A DNA stretch of 64,000 nucleotides, taken from assembly GCF_003002955.1 (NCBI RefSeq), contig NZ_PVTJ01000008.1, positions 124,001 to 188,000 of the forward strand. Direction: 5' to 3'. The position numbers were made by a program, and so were the translations under genes. This document shows, piece by piece, positions 41,591-50,581 of the stretch (positions are counted from its first letter, which is position 1; each line of letters opens with the position of its first letter). A model generated the notes under the pieces. That model worked only from the letters and a program-made list of their open reading frames with translations. It was not told the DNA's origin and made no database searches. Source of the stretch: Glycomyces artemisiae (lineage in GTDB: Bacteria; Actinomycetota; Actinomycetes; Mycobacteriales; Micromonosporaceae).

Positions 41591-42165
41591 TCGTCGCGCT
41601 TGAGATAAGCGCCGACGCCGGGGCGGTACAGCAGCCACAGGGCCAGTGCGGCAACGACGATGAAGACGATCTGGAGCGTCGTCTCGCCCGCGCCGAACCA
41701 GGCCGGGAAGTGGTCGCGGAGGTACGCGACGACTTCGGTGTCCGCGTCGTTGGCGCCGGCCTCGGCGAAGACCCAGCCGAGGTCCAGCAGTCCCGGGACC
41801 GCCCACAGGGCCACCGCGAGCGGGGCGCTGACGGCGGCGAGGGTCCGCGCGCCCGCGCGGCCCCGGCCGGTGCCGATCGCCGCCGCGAGCAGGAGCGCGA
41901 AGCACACCACCGCAGCGGCGATCGCGCCCCAGTACGGCAGGAACCAGCCCAGCGGACTGAGCTGCTCGCACGGTGACGAATCGTCGGGCCAGTTCCCGGT
42001 CGGCGACGCGTTGAAGACCGCGTCGCACGCCTCGAACTGCGCGTCCTTGAACGCGCCGTACAGGACCACCCGCACCGCCGCCGCGGCCGCCAGGACCGCG
42101 GTCGCGCCCCACAGGAACGCCGTCCCGGCCTCCAGCGCACCGGGTTTCATATCGGCACCGCTCAT
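41584..42165 (-). CDS. Four-segment membrane protein of unknown function
   Basis: A 193-residue protein not recognised. Membrane segments lie at about 12-35, 76-98, 107-128 and 161-181. The loop between segments 1 and 2 faces outside and has Cys47 and Cys66, a possible disulfide. The stop codon overlaps the end of the PL8 gene on the other strand, and no terminator separates them. The ATG 42165 is preceded by AAAGGAG. Confidence 0.7.
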   Translation of the reverse strand: MSGADMKPGALEAGTAFLWGATAVLAAAAAVRVVLYGAFKDAQFEACDAVFNASPTGNWPDDSSPCEQLSPLGWFLPYWGAIAAAVVCFALLLAAAIGTGRGRAGARTLAAVSAPLAVALWAVPGLLDLGWVFAEAGANDADTEVVAYLRDHFPAWFGAGETTLQIVFIVVAALALWLLYRPGVGAYLKRDDQ

Positions 42166-42260
42166 CTCGGTCTCCTTTCAGGGGGTCCGCCGCCCACTGT
42201 AGGAGGAGGAAGCGCGCCCGGGGGACCGCGCCGCGCCACCTGGCACGAACCGACGGCCTA

Positions 42261-42343
42261 CTGCGCCGCTGACCGGCCTACGGCCGACTGCGCCTCCGAC
42301 CCGGCCTACGGCCGACTGCGCCGCTGACCGGCCTACGGCCGGA
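42261..42343. repeat. Three tandem 27-28-bp repeats ending in the kdpE stop codon
   Basis: Units begin CTGCGCC at 42261, 42288 and 42316, each ending in a CGGCCTACGGCCG hairpin. The third unit contains the TAG stop of kdpE (42333-42335), so the last repeat overlaps coding sequence. Tandem hairpins here could terminate the kdpDE transcript. Confidence 0.7.
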
Positions 42344-43007
42344 ACCGGTACCCCATACCGGGCTCTGTCAGCAGGTGCACCGGCCGCGCCGGGTCCGCCT
42401 CCAGTTTGCGGCGCAGCTGGGCCATGTACTGGCGCAGGTAGTTCGTCTCGCGGTCGTAGTTGGGGCCCCAGACGCGGTGGAGGAGCTCGCGCTGGCTCAC
42501 GAGCTTCCCCGGATTGCGCAGCAGCACCTCAAGGAGCTGCCACTCGGTCGGCGTCAGCCGCACCTCGTCGCCGTCCTTGCGGACCTCCCGGGCCGACAAG
42601 TCCACAGTGACCGGGCCGATCGCCGTCACCGGCGATTCCGCGCCCGGCCCCGACCGGCGCGTGGCCGCCCGGACCCGCGCGAGCAGCTCGCCGATGTCGA
42701 ACGGCTTGGTCACGTAGTCGTCCGCGCCCGCATCCAGCGCGGCGATCTTCTCGGCGCTCGCGGCCCGGCCCGACAGGACCAGGATCGGCGCCTTCGACCA
42801 GCCGCGCAGGCCCTCGATCACCTCGGCGCCGTCCATGTCCGGCAGGCCCAGGTCGAGCACCACCAGATCAGGGACGACCGCCGCGGCAGCGCGCAGCGCC
42901 TGCGCGCCGTCGGCCGCGGTCGTCACCTCGTACCCGTGCGCCGCCAGGTTGATCCGCAGCGCCCGCGCGATCTGCGGCTCGTCATCGACTACCAGGACCT
43001 TGATCAC
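42333..43007 (-). CDS. kdpE: KdpE response regulator
   Basis: A 224-residue OmpR-type regulator controlling potassium-uptake genes. The receiver (about 1-120) has DDEPQI, phospho-acceptor in LVVLDLGLPDMDG and YVTKPF; the winged helix (about 128-224) ends GMGYRFRP. Its start overlaps the kdpD stop (ATGA). The target kdpABC operon is about 15 kb away rather than adjacent. The stop lies inside a tandem repeat. Confidence 0.95.
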   Translation of the reverse strand: MIKVLVVDDEPQIARALRINLAAHGYEVTTAADGAQALRAAAAVVPDLVVLDLGLPDMDGAEVIEGLRGWSKAPILVLSGRAASAEKIAALDAGADDYVTKPFDIGELLARVRAATRRSGPGAESPVTAIGPVTVDLSAREVRKDGDEVRLTPTEWQLLEVLLRNPGKLVSQRELLHRVWGPNYDRETNYLRQYMAQLRRKLEADPARPVHLLTEPGMGYRFRP

Positions 43008-45550
43008 TCCGCACCCTCTCCATCAGGCGCCGCAATCCGCAGCGCCAGCACCATCGTCAGCCCGCCGCCCGGAGTCGCCTCCGGCCCCAGGGTCCCGCCC
43101 ATCGCTTCGGCCAGGCCGCGCGAGAGCGCGAGGCCGAGGCCGACGCCGGTCGTGTTGTCGCGGTCGCCGAGCCGCTGGAACGGCCGGAACATCGTCTCGC
43201 GGTCCTCGTCAGGGACGCCGGGGCCGCGGTCGATCACCCGCAGCTCCACCGTCCCGCCGTGGATGCCCGCCGTCAGCCGCGGCGGCTCCCCTTCGGGGCT
43301 GTACCGCAGCGAGTTGGCGATGACGTTCACCAGGATCCGCTGGAGCAGACCCGGATCGGCCATCACCTCCGGCAGGTCCGCGGGCACGTCGAGCCGCACA
43401 TCCGCCGCGGCCTCGCCGATTTCGTCGAGCGCCCACGGGACGGCTTCGTCGAGGGCGATCGGTACGGGGTCGGCGCCGAGCACGCCTGCTTGGAGGCGGC
43501 TCATGTCGAGCAGGTTGTCGACCAGGCCGGTCAGTCGCGACAGTGACTGCTCCGCTGAATCCAGGAGCTCCATGCGTTCTCCGGGGGTGAACAGCTCTCC
43601 GGTGGATTTGAGGCTGGAGACGGCGACCCGGGCGGAGGCCAGTGGTGTGCGCAGGTCGTGCGAGACCGCGGCCAGCAGCGCGGTCCGGAGCTTGTCCGCA
43701 TCGGTGAGCCGCTCGACCGCCTCCGCTTGGCGTTCAAGGCGTTCGCGTTCCAGCGCGGCGGCGGCGTGCATCGCGAACGCCTGCGCGATCCGCCGGTCCG
43801 CCGCTTCGAGCGTGTGCCCGCGCAGCGCCATCGCGAGGTCGTCGCGGATCGGCAGGTCGTTCTCCGCGGCGCCGGGACTGCCGCACGCGGCGCCCGCGTG
43901 CGCCACGATGCGCCACGCCTTCGGGTCGTGCCGCTCGTCCGGGCCCGCGCCCGGCGCCGTGCGCTCCAGCAGGGTCACCGACGTGAGCGAGAACGTCTCC
44001 CGCAGCTGCTCCAGCAGGTCGTCGAGTCCCGAGCCGCCGCGGAGCACGTTCCCCGCGAGCGTCGCGAGGGTCTGCGCCTCGGCGCTGGCGCGCGCCGCCA
44101 GCCGCGCCCGCGCCGCCGACAGGTTCACCACGGCCGCGCCGCCGAGCGCGAGCGCCACGAACACGACGAGGGCGACCACCTGCTCCTGATCGTGGATCTT
44201 GAACTCGTAGTAGGGGGTCGCGAAGAAGTAGTTGAGGAGCAGGAACCCGATCAGCGCGCCCAGCAGCGCGGGCCACATGCCGCCGGTGAGCGTCAGGGCC
44301 ATGACCGCGGTGAGGACGATGAGGATCATCGTCGTCAGCGACAGGTCCTCGTGGAGGGGGATGAGAATCGTGACGAGCGCGGGAATCCCCAGGAACGCGA
44401 GCGCGATCCCGAAGCGCCGCCGCGCGGCGTCCACGATGCCCGGGCCTGACCGGGCCCGCTTGACGGACCTGACGCGTTCGTGGCTGACCAGGTGCACGTC
44501 GATCTTCCCGGACCGGGCGGTGGTGGTGACGCCGACGCCGCGCGAGAGCGCCTGCGCGAACCGGCCGCGGCGCGAAGCCCCCAGCACGAGTTGCGTCGCG
44601 TTCGCCCCGCGCGCGAACTCCAGGAGCGCGTCGGGGATCGAGTCGCCCACGACCTGGTGGTACGTCCCGCCCAGGTCCTCCACAAGGGTCCGCTGCCGCG
44701 AGAGGTTCCGGGCCGACCTGGCGCTGGTGAGGCCGTCGCCGGACGCCACGTACACGGCCTTCAAGTCGGCGTTCCCGGACCTGGCGGCGATGCGGGCGGC
44801 CCGGCGGATGAGCGTGTCGCCCTCGTCGCCGCCCGACAGGGCCACGACGACGCGTTCGCGCGACTCCCACACGGCGGTGATGTGCTGGTCCTCGCGGTAC
44901 TTTTCGAGTTGGTCTTCGACCTTGTCGGCCAGCCACAGCAGGGCGATCTCCCGCAGGGCCGTGAGGTTCCCGACCCGGAAGTAGTTCGACAGGGCCGCGT
45001 CGACTTTCTCCGGCGGGTAGACGTTGCCGTGGACCATGCGGCGGCGCAGCGCCTCCGGCGTGATGTCGGCCAGCTCCACCTGGTCCGCCCGGCGCACGAC
45101 CTCGTCGGGGACGGTCTCCCGCTGGGGGACCCCGGTGATCTGGGCGACGACGTCGTTGAGCGATTCGAGGTGCTGCACGTTCACCGTCGAGATCACGTCG
45201 ATCCCCGCGTCCAGCAACTCGTCGATGTCCTGCCAGCGCTTCTCGTTGCGCGAGCCGGGGACGTTGGTGTGCGCGAGCTCGTCCACGAGCACCACGGCCG
45301 GGGCGCGGCGCAGCACCGCGTCGGCGTCGAACTCCTCGAAGGAGGATCCCCGGTACTCGACGGCGCGGCGGGGCACGGTCTCCAGGCCGTCGACGAGGTC
45401 GGCGGTGGCCTGCCTGCCGTGGGTCTCGACGAAGCCGATGACGACGTCGGTCCCGCGGTCGGCGCGGCGGCGGGCCTCTTCGAGCGCGGCGTAGGTCTTG
45501 CCGACGCCGGGGGCCGCGCCCAGGTAGATCCGGAGCTGTCCTCGTGGCAC
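43004..45550 (-). CDS. kdpD: KdpD sensor histidine kinase
   Basis: An 848-residue membrane sensor of low potassium or turgor. Order: KdpD N-terminal domain with Walker A GAAPGVGKTYAAL (about 10-22), a universal-stress-like domain (about 215-360), four membrane segments (about 375-480), a GAF-like region, then histidine kinase with H-box AVSHDLRTPLA and ATP motifs NSLRYSP, DRGPGVP and GVGLGLALSRGLAEAMGG. It phosphorylates KdpE. The start is GTG 45550 with no clear ribosome site. It is separated from kdpABC by sugar-utilisation genes. Confidence 0.95.
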   Translation of the reverse strand: MPRGQLRIYLGAAPGVGKTYAALEEARRRADRGTDVVIGFVETHGRQATADLVDGLETVPRRAVEYRGSSFEEFDADAVLRRAPAVVLVDELAHTNVPGSRNEKRWQDIDELLDAGIDVISTVNVQHLESLNDVVAQITGVPQRETVPDEVVRRADQVELADITPEALRRRMVHGNVYPPEKVDAALSNYFRVGNLTALREIALLWLADKVEDQLEKYREDQHITAVWESRERVVVALSGGDEGDTLIRRAARIAARSGNADLKAVYVASGDGLTSARSARNLSRQRTLVEDLGGTYHQVVGDSIPDALLEFARGANATQLVLGASRRGRFAQALSRGVGVTTTARSGKIDVHLVSHERVRSVKRARSGPGIVDAARRRFGIALAFLGIPALVTILIPLHEDLSLTTMILIVLTAVMALTLTGGMWPALLGALIGFLLLNYFFATPYYEFKIHDQEQVVALVVFVALALGGAAVVNLSAARARLAARASAEAQTLATLAGNVLRGGSGLDDLLEQLRETFSLTSVTLLERTAPGAGPDERHDPKAWRIVAHAGAACGSPGAAENDLPIRDDLAMALRGHTLEAADRRIAQAFAMHAAAALERERLERQAEAVERLTDADKLRTALLAAVSHDLRTPLASARVAVSSLKSTGELFTPGERMELLDSAEQSLSRLTGLVDNLLDMSRLQAGVLGADPVPIALDEAVPWALDEIGEAAADVRLDVPADLPEVMADPGLLQRILVNVIANSLRYSPEGEPPRLTAGIHGGTVELRVIDRGPGVPDEDRETMFRPFQRLGDRDNTTGVGLGLALSRGLAEAMGGTLGPEATPGGGLTMVLALRIAAPDGEGAE

Positions 45551-45617
45551 CTACTCATCATTGCCGCGATTTGCCAGAACGGCCGTCAAGAACGCGTCAA
45601 AGGTGTCAGGACGGGTC

Positions 45618-46793
45618 CTAAGCGCCGCCGAGGAACCGGACGATGACGGGGGTCGCGGCGCCCTTGGCGACGGCGTCGGGGCCGAGGAGCCCGGGGGCGA
45701 TGCGCGCGGTCGCGAAGGGCTGCTTGAGGGCGTATTCGCCGGTGGCGGCGGTGATGTCGGCGAGGCGGCGGGCCGCGAGGAGGTGCCCGGCCCAGCCGCC
45801 GATGACGATCAGCTCGGGGTTGAACAGGTTGAGCAGGTCGGCGAGTCCGGCGCCGAGGTAGCGGACGGTCTCGTCGATCACGTCGGCGGCCGCGGGGTCG
45901 TCGAGGAGCCGCTCCAGGGCCGCCTCCTCGCCGCCGTCGAGGTCGACGGCGCCGGTCGCGGCGAGGAACCGGTCGAGGACGCCTTCGGCGCCGACGTACG
46001 CCTCCAGGCAGCCGCGGGACCCGCACCGGCAGCGGCGCCCGTCGACGCGCATCGTGGTGTGGCCCCACTCCCCGGCGCTGGACCCCGCGCCGCGGTAGAG
46101 GGCGCCGTCGGCGACGACGCACGAGCCGACGCCGGAGCCGATGAGCGCGATGATCGCGTTCGAGGCGCCCTTCCCGGCCCCGAACCACAGTTCGGCCTGG
46201 CCCATGGTCATCGCGCCGTTCTCGACGTGGACCGGCAGCGGCCCGAGGCGCTCGGCCAGCAGGCGCCCCAAGGGGACCGCGTCCCAGCCGAACGCCTGGG
46301 CGTGGACGATCCCGTCGGGCCCGTACTCGACGATGCCGGGCATGCCGACGCCGACGCCGAGGACCGGGACGCCGCCTGCCGCGCCGAGCACCTCCCCGAC
46401 ACCGGCGGCGATCCGGTCGATGACCGTCGCCGGGTCGTGACGGCCCGCTTCGAGCGCGTACCGCGCGGCGGCCCGCGGTTCGAGCGTGAGGTCCAGCAGC
46501 TCGACCTGCACGTGGGTCTCGCCGACGTCGACGCCGACGACGAGCGCGTGCCCGGGGTCCACTTCGAGCAGGATGTGGGGGCGGCCGCCGTCGGAGTCGA
46601 CCTTCCCGGCCTCGCGGACGATGCCCTCGGCGATGAGCTCGGCGGTGACGTTCGAGACCGTCGCGGTGCTCAGGCCCGTGGCGGGGGCGAGGTCCCTGCG
46701 GGTGAGCGGCCCCTCGAAGTACAGCGTCCGCAGCAGTCGCATCCGGTTGCCGAGCTTGAGGTCGCGGGTCGTCATCCGCTTGGGGCGTTCCAT
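45618..46793 (-). CDS. ROK-family sugar-responsive repressor
   Basis: A 391-residue ROK regulator: N-terminal winged helix (about 10-70, LTRRDLAPATGLSTATVSNV) and a sugar-kinase-like domain with the zinc-binding CRCGSRGCLE motif and the ROK signature region GSGVGSCVVADGALYRGAGSSAGEWGH. It is divergent from the sugar ABC/GH1 operon and almost certainly controls it, responding to a glucoside or its breakdown product. The 215-bp divergent region holds a strong promoter and an operator-like repeat. The kdpDE genes follow on the same strand after 67 nt. Confidence 0.9.
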   Translation of the reverse strand: MERPKRMTTRDLKLGNRMRLLRTLYFEGPLTRRDLAPATGLSTATVSNVTAELIAEGIVREAGKVDSDGGRPHILLEVDPGHALVVGVDVGETHVQVELLDLTLEPRAAARYALEAGRHDPATVIDRIAAGVGEVLGAAGGVPVLGVGVGMPGIVEYGPDGIVHAQAFGWDAVPLGRLLAERLGPLPVHVENGAMTMGQAELWFGAGKGASNAIIALIGSGVGSCVVADGALYRGAGSSAGEWGHTTMRVDGRRCRCGSRGCLEAYVGAEGVLDRFLAATGAVDLDGGEEAALERLLDDPAAADVIDETVRYLGAGLADLLNLFNPELIVIGGWAGHLLAARRLADITAATGEYALKQPFATARIAPGLLGPDAVAKGAATPVIVRFLGGA

Positions 46794-46849
46794 CTGTCCA
46801 CCAGTCCGTGTCGTTACCTGTCCGGAGCCATGCCGTTATTGCGGGGAGA

Positions 46850-46905
46850 TTGACGGCACGAGTCGATCTACTTAATCTAAGTCTTAACAGTAAGTCGTAG
46901 ACCTA
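46850..46905 (+). promoter_or_regulatory. Promoter and ROK operator of the sugar ABC/GH1 operon
   Basis: TTGACG (46850-46855), a 17-nt spacer and TAATCT (46873-46878) form a near-consensus promoter. ACTTA (46870-46874) and TAAGT (46891-46895) form a broken inverted repeat covering the -10 and start site. CTAAGTCTTA (46877-46886) resembles the cellulase promoter motif at 2643-2652. Confidence 0.65.
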
Positions 46906-47008
46906 CTGGTCCAGCCTACATCCGGCCCCCGCTCCGGGGGTGAAAGGACCGCGTCAATCATCCCCTCCCGGCCGCAGGCGTCCCCCGCGGCCGCAGCAAG
47001 GAGCACCC

Positions 47009-48415
47009 GTGACCACACCTTCCCGCCGCCGCGGCGCGGCCGCAGCCAAGGCCGCCGCACTCGGCGGCACCGCACTCCTCCTCGCCGCCGCCTGCCTCGA
47101 CGGCGGCGGCTCCAGCGCCTCCGGCAAAGTGGAGATCCGCTGGTTCGTCGGCATGGGCGCCGGCTCAGACGCCCCGACCATCCCCGCCCAGGAAGCGATC
47201 GTCGAGGAGTTCAACGCCTCCCAGGACGACATCGAACTGGTCCTGGAGATCGTCGACGCCGACCAGGCCCCGAACATCCTCTCCACCCAGATCGCCACCG
47301 GCGACGCCCCCGACATCGTCGGCCCCATGGGCATCCGCGGCCGCTCCACCTTCCCCGGCGCCTGGCTCGACCTCACCCCGTACATCGAGGAGAACGAGTA
47401 CGACCTCACCGACTTCGACCCCGCCCTCGTCGACTTCTACCGCATCGAAGAAGAAGGCCAGATCGGCCTGCCCTTCGCGGTCTTCCCGTCCTTCCTCTAC
47501 ATCAACCTCGACCTGTTCGACGAGGCCGGACTGCCCTACCCGCCCCAGGAGTACGGCGCCCCCTACATCGACGCCCAAGGGACCGAGCACGTCTGGGACA
47601 TCGCCACGATGACCGAGCTCGCCAAGCAGCTCACCGTCGACGCCGACGGCAACGACGCCACCAGCCCCGACTTCGACCCCGCGAACATCGTCCAGTTCGG
47701 GTTCGGCAACGTCTTCGCCGACATCCGCGCCCAGTCCACCCTCTTCGGCGCCGGATCCCTCGTGGACGCCGACGGCAACGCCCAGATCCCGGCGAACTGG
47801 GCCGAGGCCCAGCAGTGGTACTACGACGGCATGTGGACCGACCACTTCATCCCCAACGGCCCCTACGGCGACTCCGACATGCTCAACGCCGGGTCCTGGT
47901 TCGAGTCCGGCAACCTCGCCATGGCCAACACCCACCTGTGGTACGCCACCTGCTGCATGGCCGGGTTCGAAGGCACCTGGGACACCGCCGCCGTCCCCTC
48001 CTACGACGGCACCACGACCGCGAAGCTCCACGCCGACACCTTCTCCATCACGAAGAACACCGAGCACCCCGACGAGGCGTTCGACGTCCTCACCTACCTC
48101 ATCGGCGACGCCGCCGAGGACCTCACCCAGACCTACGGCGGCATGCCCGCCCGCATCAGCCTCCAGGACGGCTACTTCGAGCGCGTCGGCGCCGCCAACT
48201 TCGAAGGCCAGGACATCAACTGGGACACCGCCGTCGAAGGCATGACCTACGTCGACAACCCCTCCCACGAAGGCGGCATGCCGAACTTCCTCGAAGCCGA
48301 AGCGGTCCTCGCCGAGTACGCCACCAAGTTCAACACCGAGGACGGCCTCGACATCCCGACCGAGCTCGCCGCCCTCCAAGCCGACCTCCAAGCGGTCTTC
48401 GACGCCGCCGAATAA
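47009..48415 (+). CDS. Sugar ABC transporter substrate-binding lipoprotein
   Basis: A 468-residue extracytoplasmic lipoprotein (signal to about 28, lipobox LAAAC, Cys29) of the CUT1 family that captures oligosaccharides. It has the two-lobe fold with WFVGMGAGSD at the start and aromatic residues such as WYATCCMAGFEGTW that could stack on sugar rings. AAGGAG precedes GTG 47009. It is first in an operon with two permeases and a GH1 beta-glucosidase, pointing to beta-glucosides or cello-oligosaccharides. The operon has no ATPase gene; CUT1 systems often share an MsiK-type ATPase. Confidence 0.9.
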   Translation: MTTPSRRRGAAAAKAAALGGTALLLAAACLDGGGSSASGKVEIRWFVGMGAGSDAPTIPAQEAIVEEFNASQDDIELVLEIVDADQAPNILSTQIATGDAPDIVGPMGIRGRSTFPGAWLDLTPYIEENEYDLTDFDPALVDFYRIEEEGQIGLPFAVFPSFLYINLDLFDEAGLPYPPQEYGAPYIDAQGTEHVWDIATMTELAKQLTVDADGNDATSPDFDPANIVQFGFGNVFADIRAQSTLFGAGSLVDADGNAQIPANWAEAQQWYYDGMWTDHFIPNGPYGDSDMLNAGSWFESGNLAMANTHLWYATCCMAGFEGTWDTAAVPSYDGTTTAKLHADTFSITKNTEHPDEAFDVLTYLIGDAAEDLTQTYGGMPARISLQDGYFERVGAANFEGQDINWDTAVEGMTYVDNPSHEGGMPNFLEAEAVLAEYATKFNTEDGLDIPTELAALQADLQAVFDAAE

Positions 48416-48458
48416 CCGCAATCACCGGGCCCGGACCAGACCCCCGGGCCCCCTCCCC

Positions 48459-48488
48459 GCCGGGCGGGCGCCACGCCGCCCGCCCGGC
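48459..48488 (+). terminator. Intra-operon hairpin between binding protein and permease genes
   Basis: Perfect 12-bp arms (48459-48470 and 48477-48488) with a 6-nt loop. Such hairpins after binding-protein genes typically stabilise the upstream message and reduce permease expression. Confidence 0.6.
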
Positions 48489-48522
48489 ACCCCCACTCCG
48501 CCTTCCGAAAGGCCCACCACCC

Positions 48523-49506
48523 ATGTCCGGTCTCACCGACGCGGTCCTCACCGCGCGGCGGCGGCGCGGCGGCCGCCCCACCCGGCCCGCCGGGCCGATG
48601 CAGCGCCGCGAAGCCCGCTGGGGCTACTTCTTCATCAGCCCCTGGATCCTCGGCTTCCTGCTCTTCTCGGCCGTCCCCATCGGCGCCTCCCTCGTCTTCT
48701 CCACCCTCGACTTCCAGCTCACCGACCCCGGCGCCACCACCTTCGCCGGCACCTCCAACTGGGAACGCGCCCTCGCCGACCCCGACACGTGGACCTCCCT
48801 CGCGGCCACGTTCCGCTTCACCGTCCTGTTCCTGCCCCTGAGCATGGTCGTCGCCCTCGCGCTGGCGCTCCTGCTCAACTCCAAGCACCTGCGCGCCACC
48901 GCGTTCTTCCGGCTGCTGTTCTACGCGCCCTCGATGATCCCGCTCGTCGCCGGCGTCCTCATCTGGCAGCAGGTCCTCAACCCCCAGACCGGCTGGGTCA
49001 ACCGGCTCATCGGCCTCACCGGCGTCCACGCCACCGGCACCGACGGCATCCGCTGGTTCGACAACCCGATCCTGGTGCTCTTCGCGTTCAGCTTCATCGG
49101 CCTGTGGGGCATCGGCAAGTCCATGGTCGTCAACCTCGCCGGACTCCAGGGCATCCCCACCGAGCTGTACGAGGCCGCCGAGATCGACGGCGCCGGCTGG
49201 TGGCGGCGCCTGCGCAGCGTCACCCTCCCGCTGCTGTCCCCGATCATCTTCTTCAACCTCGTGATCGACTCGGTCGCGATCCTCCAGTACTTCGTCGTCC
49301 CCTGGGTCCTCTTCGGCGCCACCGGCCGCCCCGACGGCGCCAGCCGCTTCCTGCTCGTGAACTTCTACCAGCAGGCGTTCGTCTTCGGCGACATGGGCTA
49401 CGGCGCCGCCCTCGCCTGGATCATCTTCATCGTCGTCGCCGCCCTCACGGGCGTCCTCTTCGGCACCTCCCGCTACTGGGTCCACTACGGAACGGAGCGC
49501 TCGTGA
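48523..49506 (+). CDS. Sugar ABC transporter permease (MalF/UgpA type)
   Basis: A 327-residue CUT1 permease with about six membrane segments after a basic N-terminal tail. The EAA loop reads ELYEAAEIDGAGWWRRLRSVTLPLLSP. GAAAGG precedes ATG 48523. Its stop overlaps the next permease start (GTGA). Confidence 0.92.
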   Translation: MSGLTDAVLTARRRRGGRPTRPAGPMQRREARWGYFFISPWILGFLLFSAVPIGASLVFSTLDFQLTDPGATTFAGTSNWERALADPDTWTSLAATFRFTVLFLPLSMVVALALALLLNSKHLRATAFFRLLFYAPSMIPLVAGVLIWQQVLNPQTGWVNRLIGLTGVHATGTDGIRWFDNPILVLFAFSFIGLWGIGKSMVVNLAGLQGIPTELYEAAEIDGAGWWRRLRSVTLPLLSPIIFFNLVIDSVAILQYFVVPWVLFGATGRPDGASRFLLVNFYQQAFVFGDMGYGAALAWIIFIVVAALTGVLFGTSRYWVHYGTERS

Positions 49507-50567
49507 CCACGACGCAGCCCACCGAGAACGCCCTGCGCCGCAGGCGCCGCGGCACCCTCCTCACCCTCTGCACCACCCTCGGCGCGCTCCTGCTCGCCGC
49601 GGTGTTCCTCATGCCCCTGGGCTACGGCATCGCCACGTCCCTCAAGGACAAGGACGGCGTCTCCGACCCCGACACCGGCGTCCTGCCCGTCTCCGCCCTC
49701 ACCTTCGACTACGAAGGCGAGACCCACGACGTCTACGCCGTCCCCATGCCCGACGGCTCGACCCGCGACCTCGCCCTCATCGAGCCCGGCCGCGAGTCCA
49801 GCGTCTTCATCGACCCCGACGACCCCGAAGCGGGCCCGATCGAATGGGACGGCCGCTGGCGCACCCTCGACCGCGTCACCGGCCTCGACCCGCAGTGGGG
49901 CAACTTCACCGAAGCGTGGAACACCATCTCGTTCCTGCGCCTCACCGGCTGGACCCTCATGTACGCCCTGGTGACCATGGCCTTCACCGTCGCCTCCTCC
50001 GCCTGGGTCGCCTACGGCTTCGCGCGCTTCCGCTTCCCCGGCCGCGGCCTCCTCTTCGGCCTCCTCATGGCCACGATCCTGCTGCCCCCGGCGGTCACCC
50101 TCGTCCCCAAGTACGCGGTGTTCCTCCAGATGGGCTGGGTCGGCACCTACCTGCCGCTCATCGTCCCGCAGCTGTTCGCCAACGCCTTCAACGTGTTCCT
50201 GCTGCGCCAGTACTTCCTGACGATCCCCAGGGAGCTCGAAGAGGCCGCCCGCATCGACGGCGCCGGACCGATCCGCACCTTCCTGCGCGTCATCGTCCCG
50301 CAGTCGATCCCCGCGCTGACGGCCGTGAGCCTCTTCCACTTCTTCTACGCCTGGAACGACTTCTTCGAGCCGCTGCTCTACCTCGCCGGGAACCGCGACA
50401 TCGTCCCCATCGGCGTGGGCCTGAGCTACTTCAGCGGCGTCTACAACTCCGAGCCCCACCTCATCCTCGCCGCCTCGCTCCTGGCGCTGGCCCTGCCCGT
50501 CGCGATCTTCCTCGCGGCCCAGCGGGTCTTCGTCCAGGGCATCGTCGTCACCGGCGTCGACAAGTAA
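49503..50567 (+). CDS. Sugar ABC transporter permease (MalG type) with extracytoplasmic insertion
   Basis: A 354-residue CUT1 permease. The EAA loop reads ELEEAARIDGAGPIRTFLRVIVPQ. Between the first membrane segment and the second lies an insertion at about residues 49-120, rich in Asp and Gly, that ordinary MalG-type permeases (about 280 residues) lack. It would face outside and might contact the binding protein or substrate. The GTG start overlaps the previous gene. Confidence 0.9.
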   Translation: MTTTQPTENALRRRRRGTLLTLCTTLGALLLAAVFLMPLGYGIATSLKDKDGVSDPDTGVLPVSALTFDYEGETHDVYAVPMPDGSTRDLALIEPGRESSVFIDPDDPEAGPIEWDGRWRTLDRVTGLDPQWGNFTEAWNTISFLRLTGWTLMYALVTMAFTVASSAWVAYGFARFRFPGRGLLFGLLMATILLPPAVTLVPKYAVFLQMGWVGTYLPLIVPQLFANAFNVFLLRQYFLTIPRELEEAARIDGAGPIRTFLRVIVPQSIPALTAVSLFHFFYAWNDFFEPLLYLAGNRDIVPIGVGLSYFSGVYNSEPHLILAASLLALALPVAIFLAAQRVFVQGIVVTGVDK

Positions 50568-50581
50568 CCAAGGAGCACACC

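Noticed and set aside
37724..42112. A 1462-codon open frame on the minus strand
   Set aside because: It lies antisense to egtA and the PL8 lyase, has extremely biased Gly/Val/Asp/Arg composition with no domains, and is a high-GC shadow frame.
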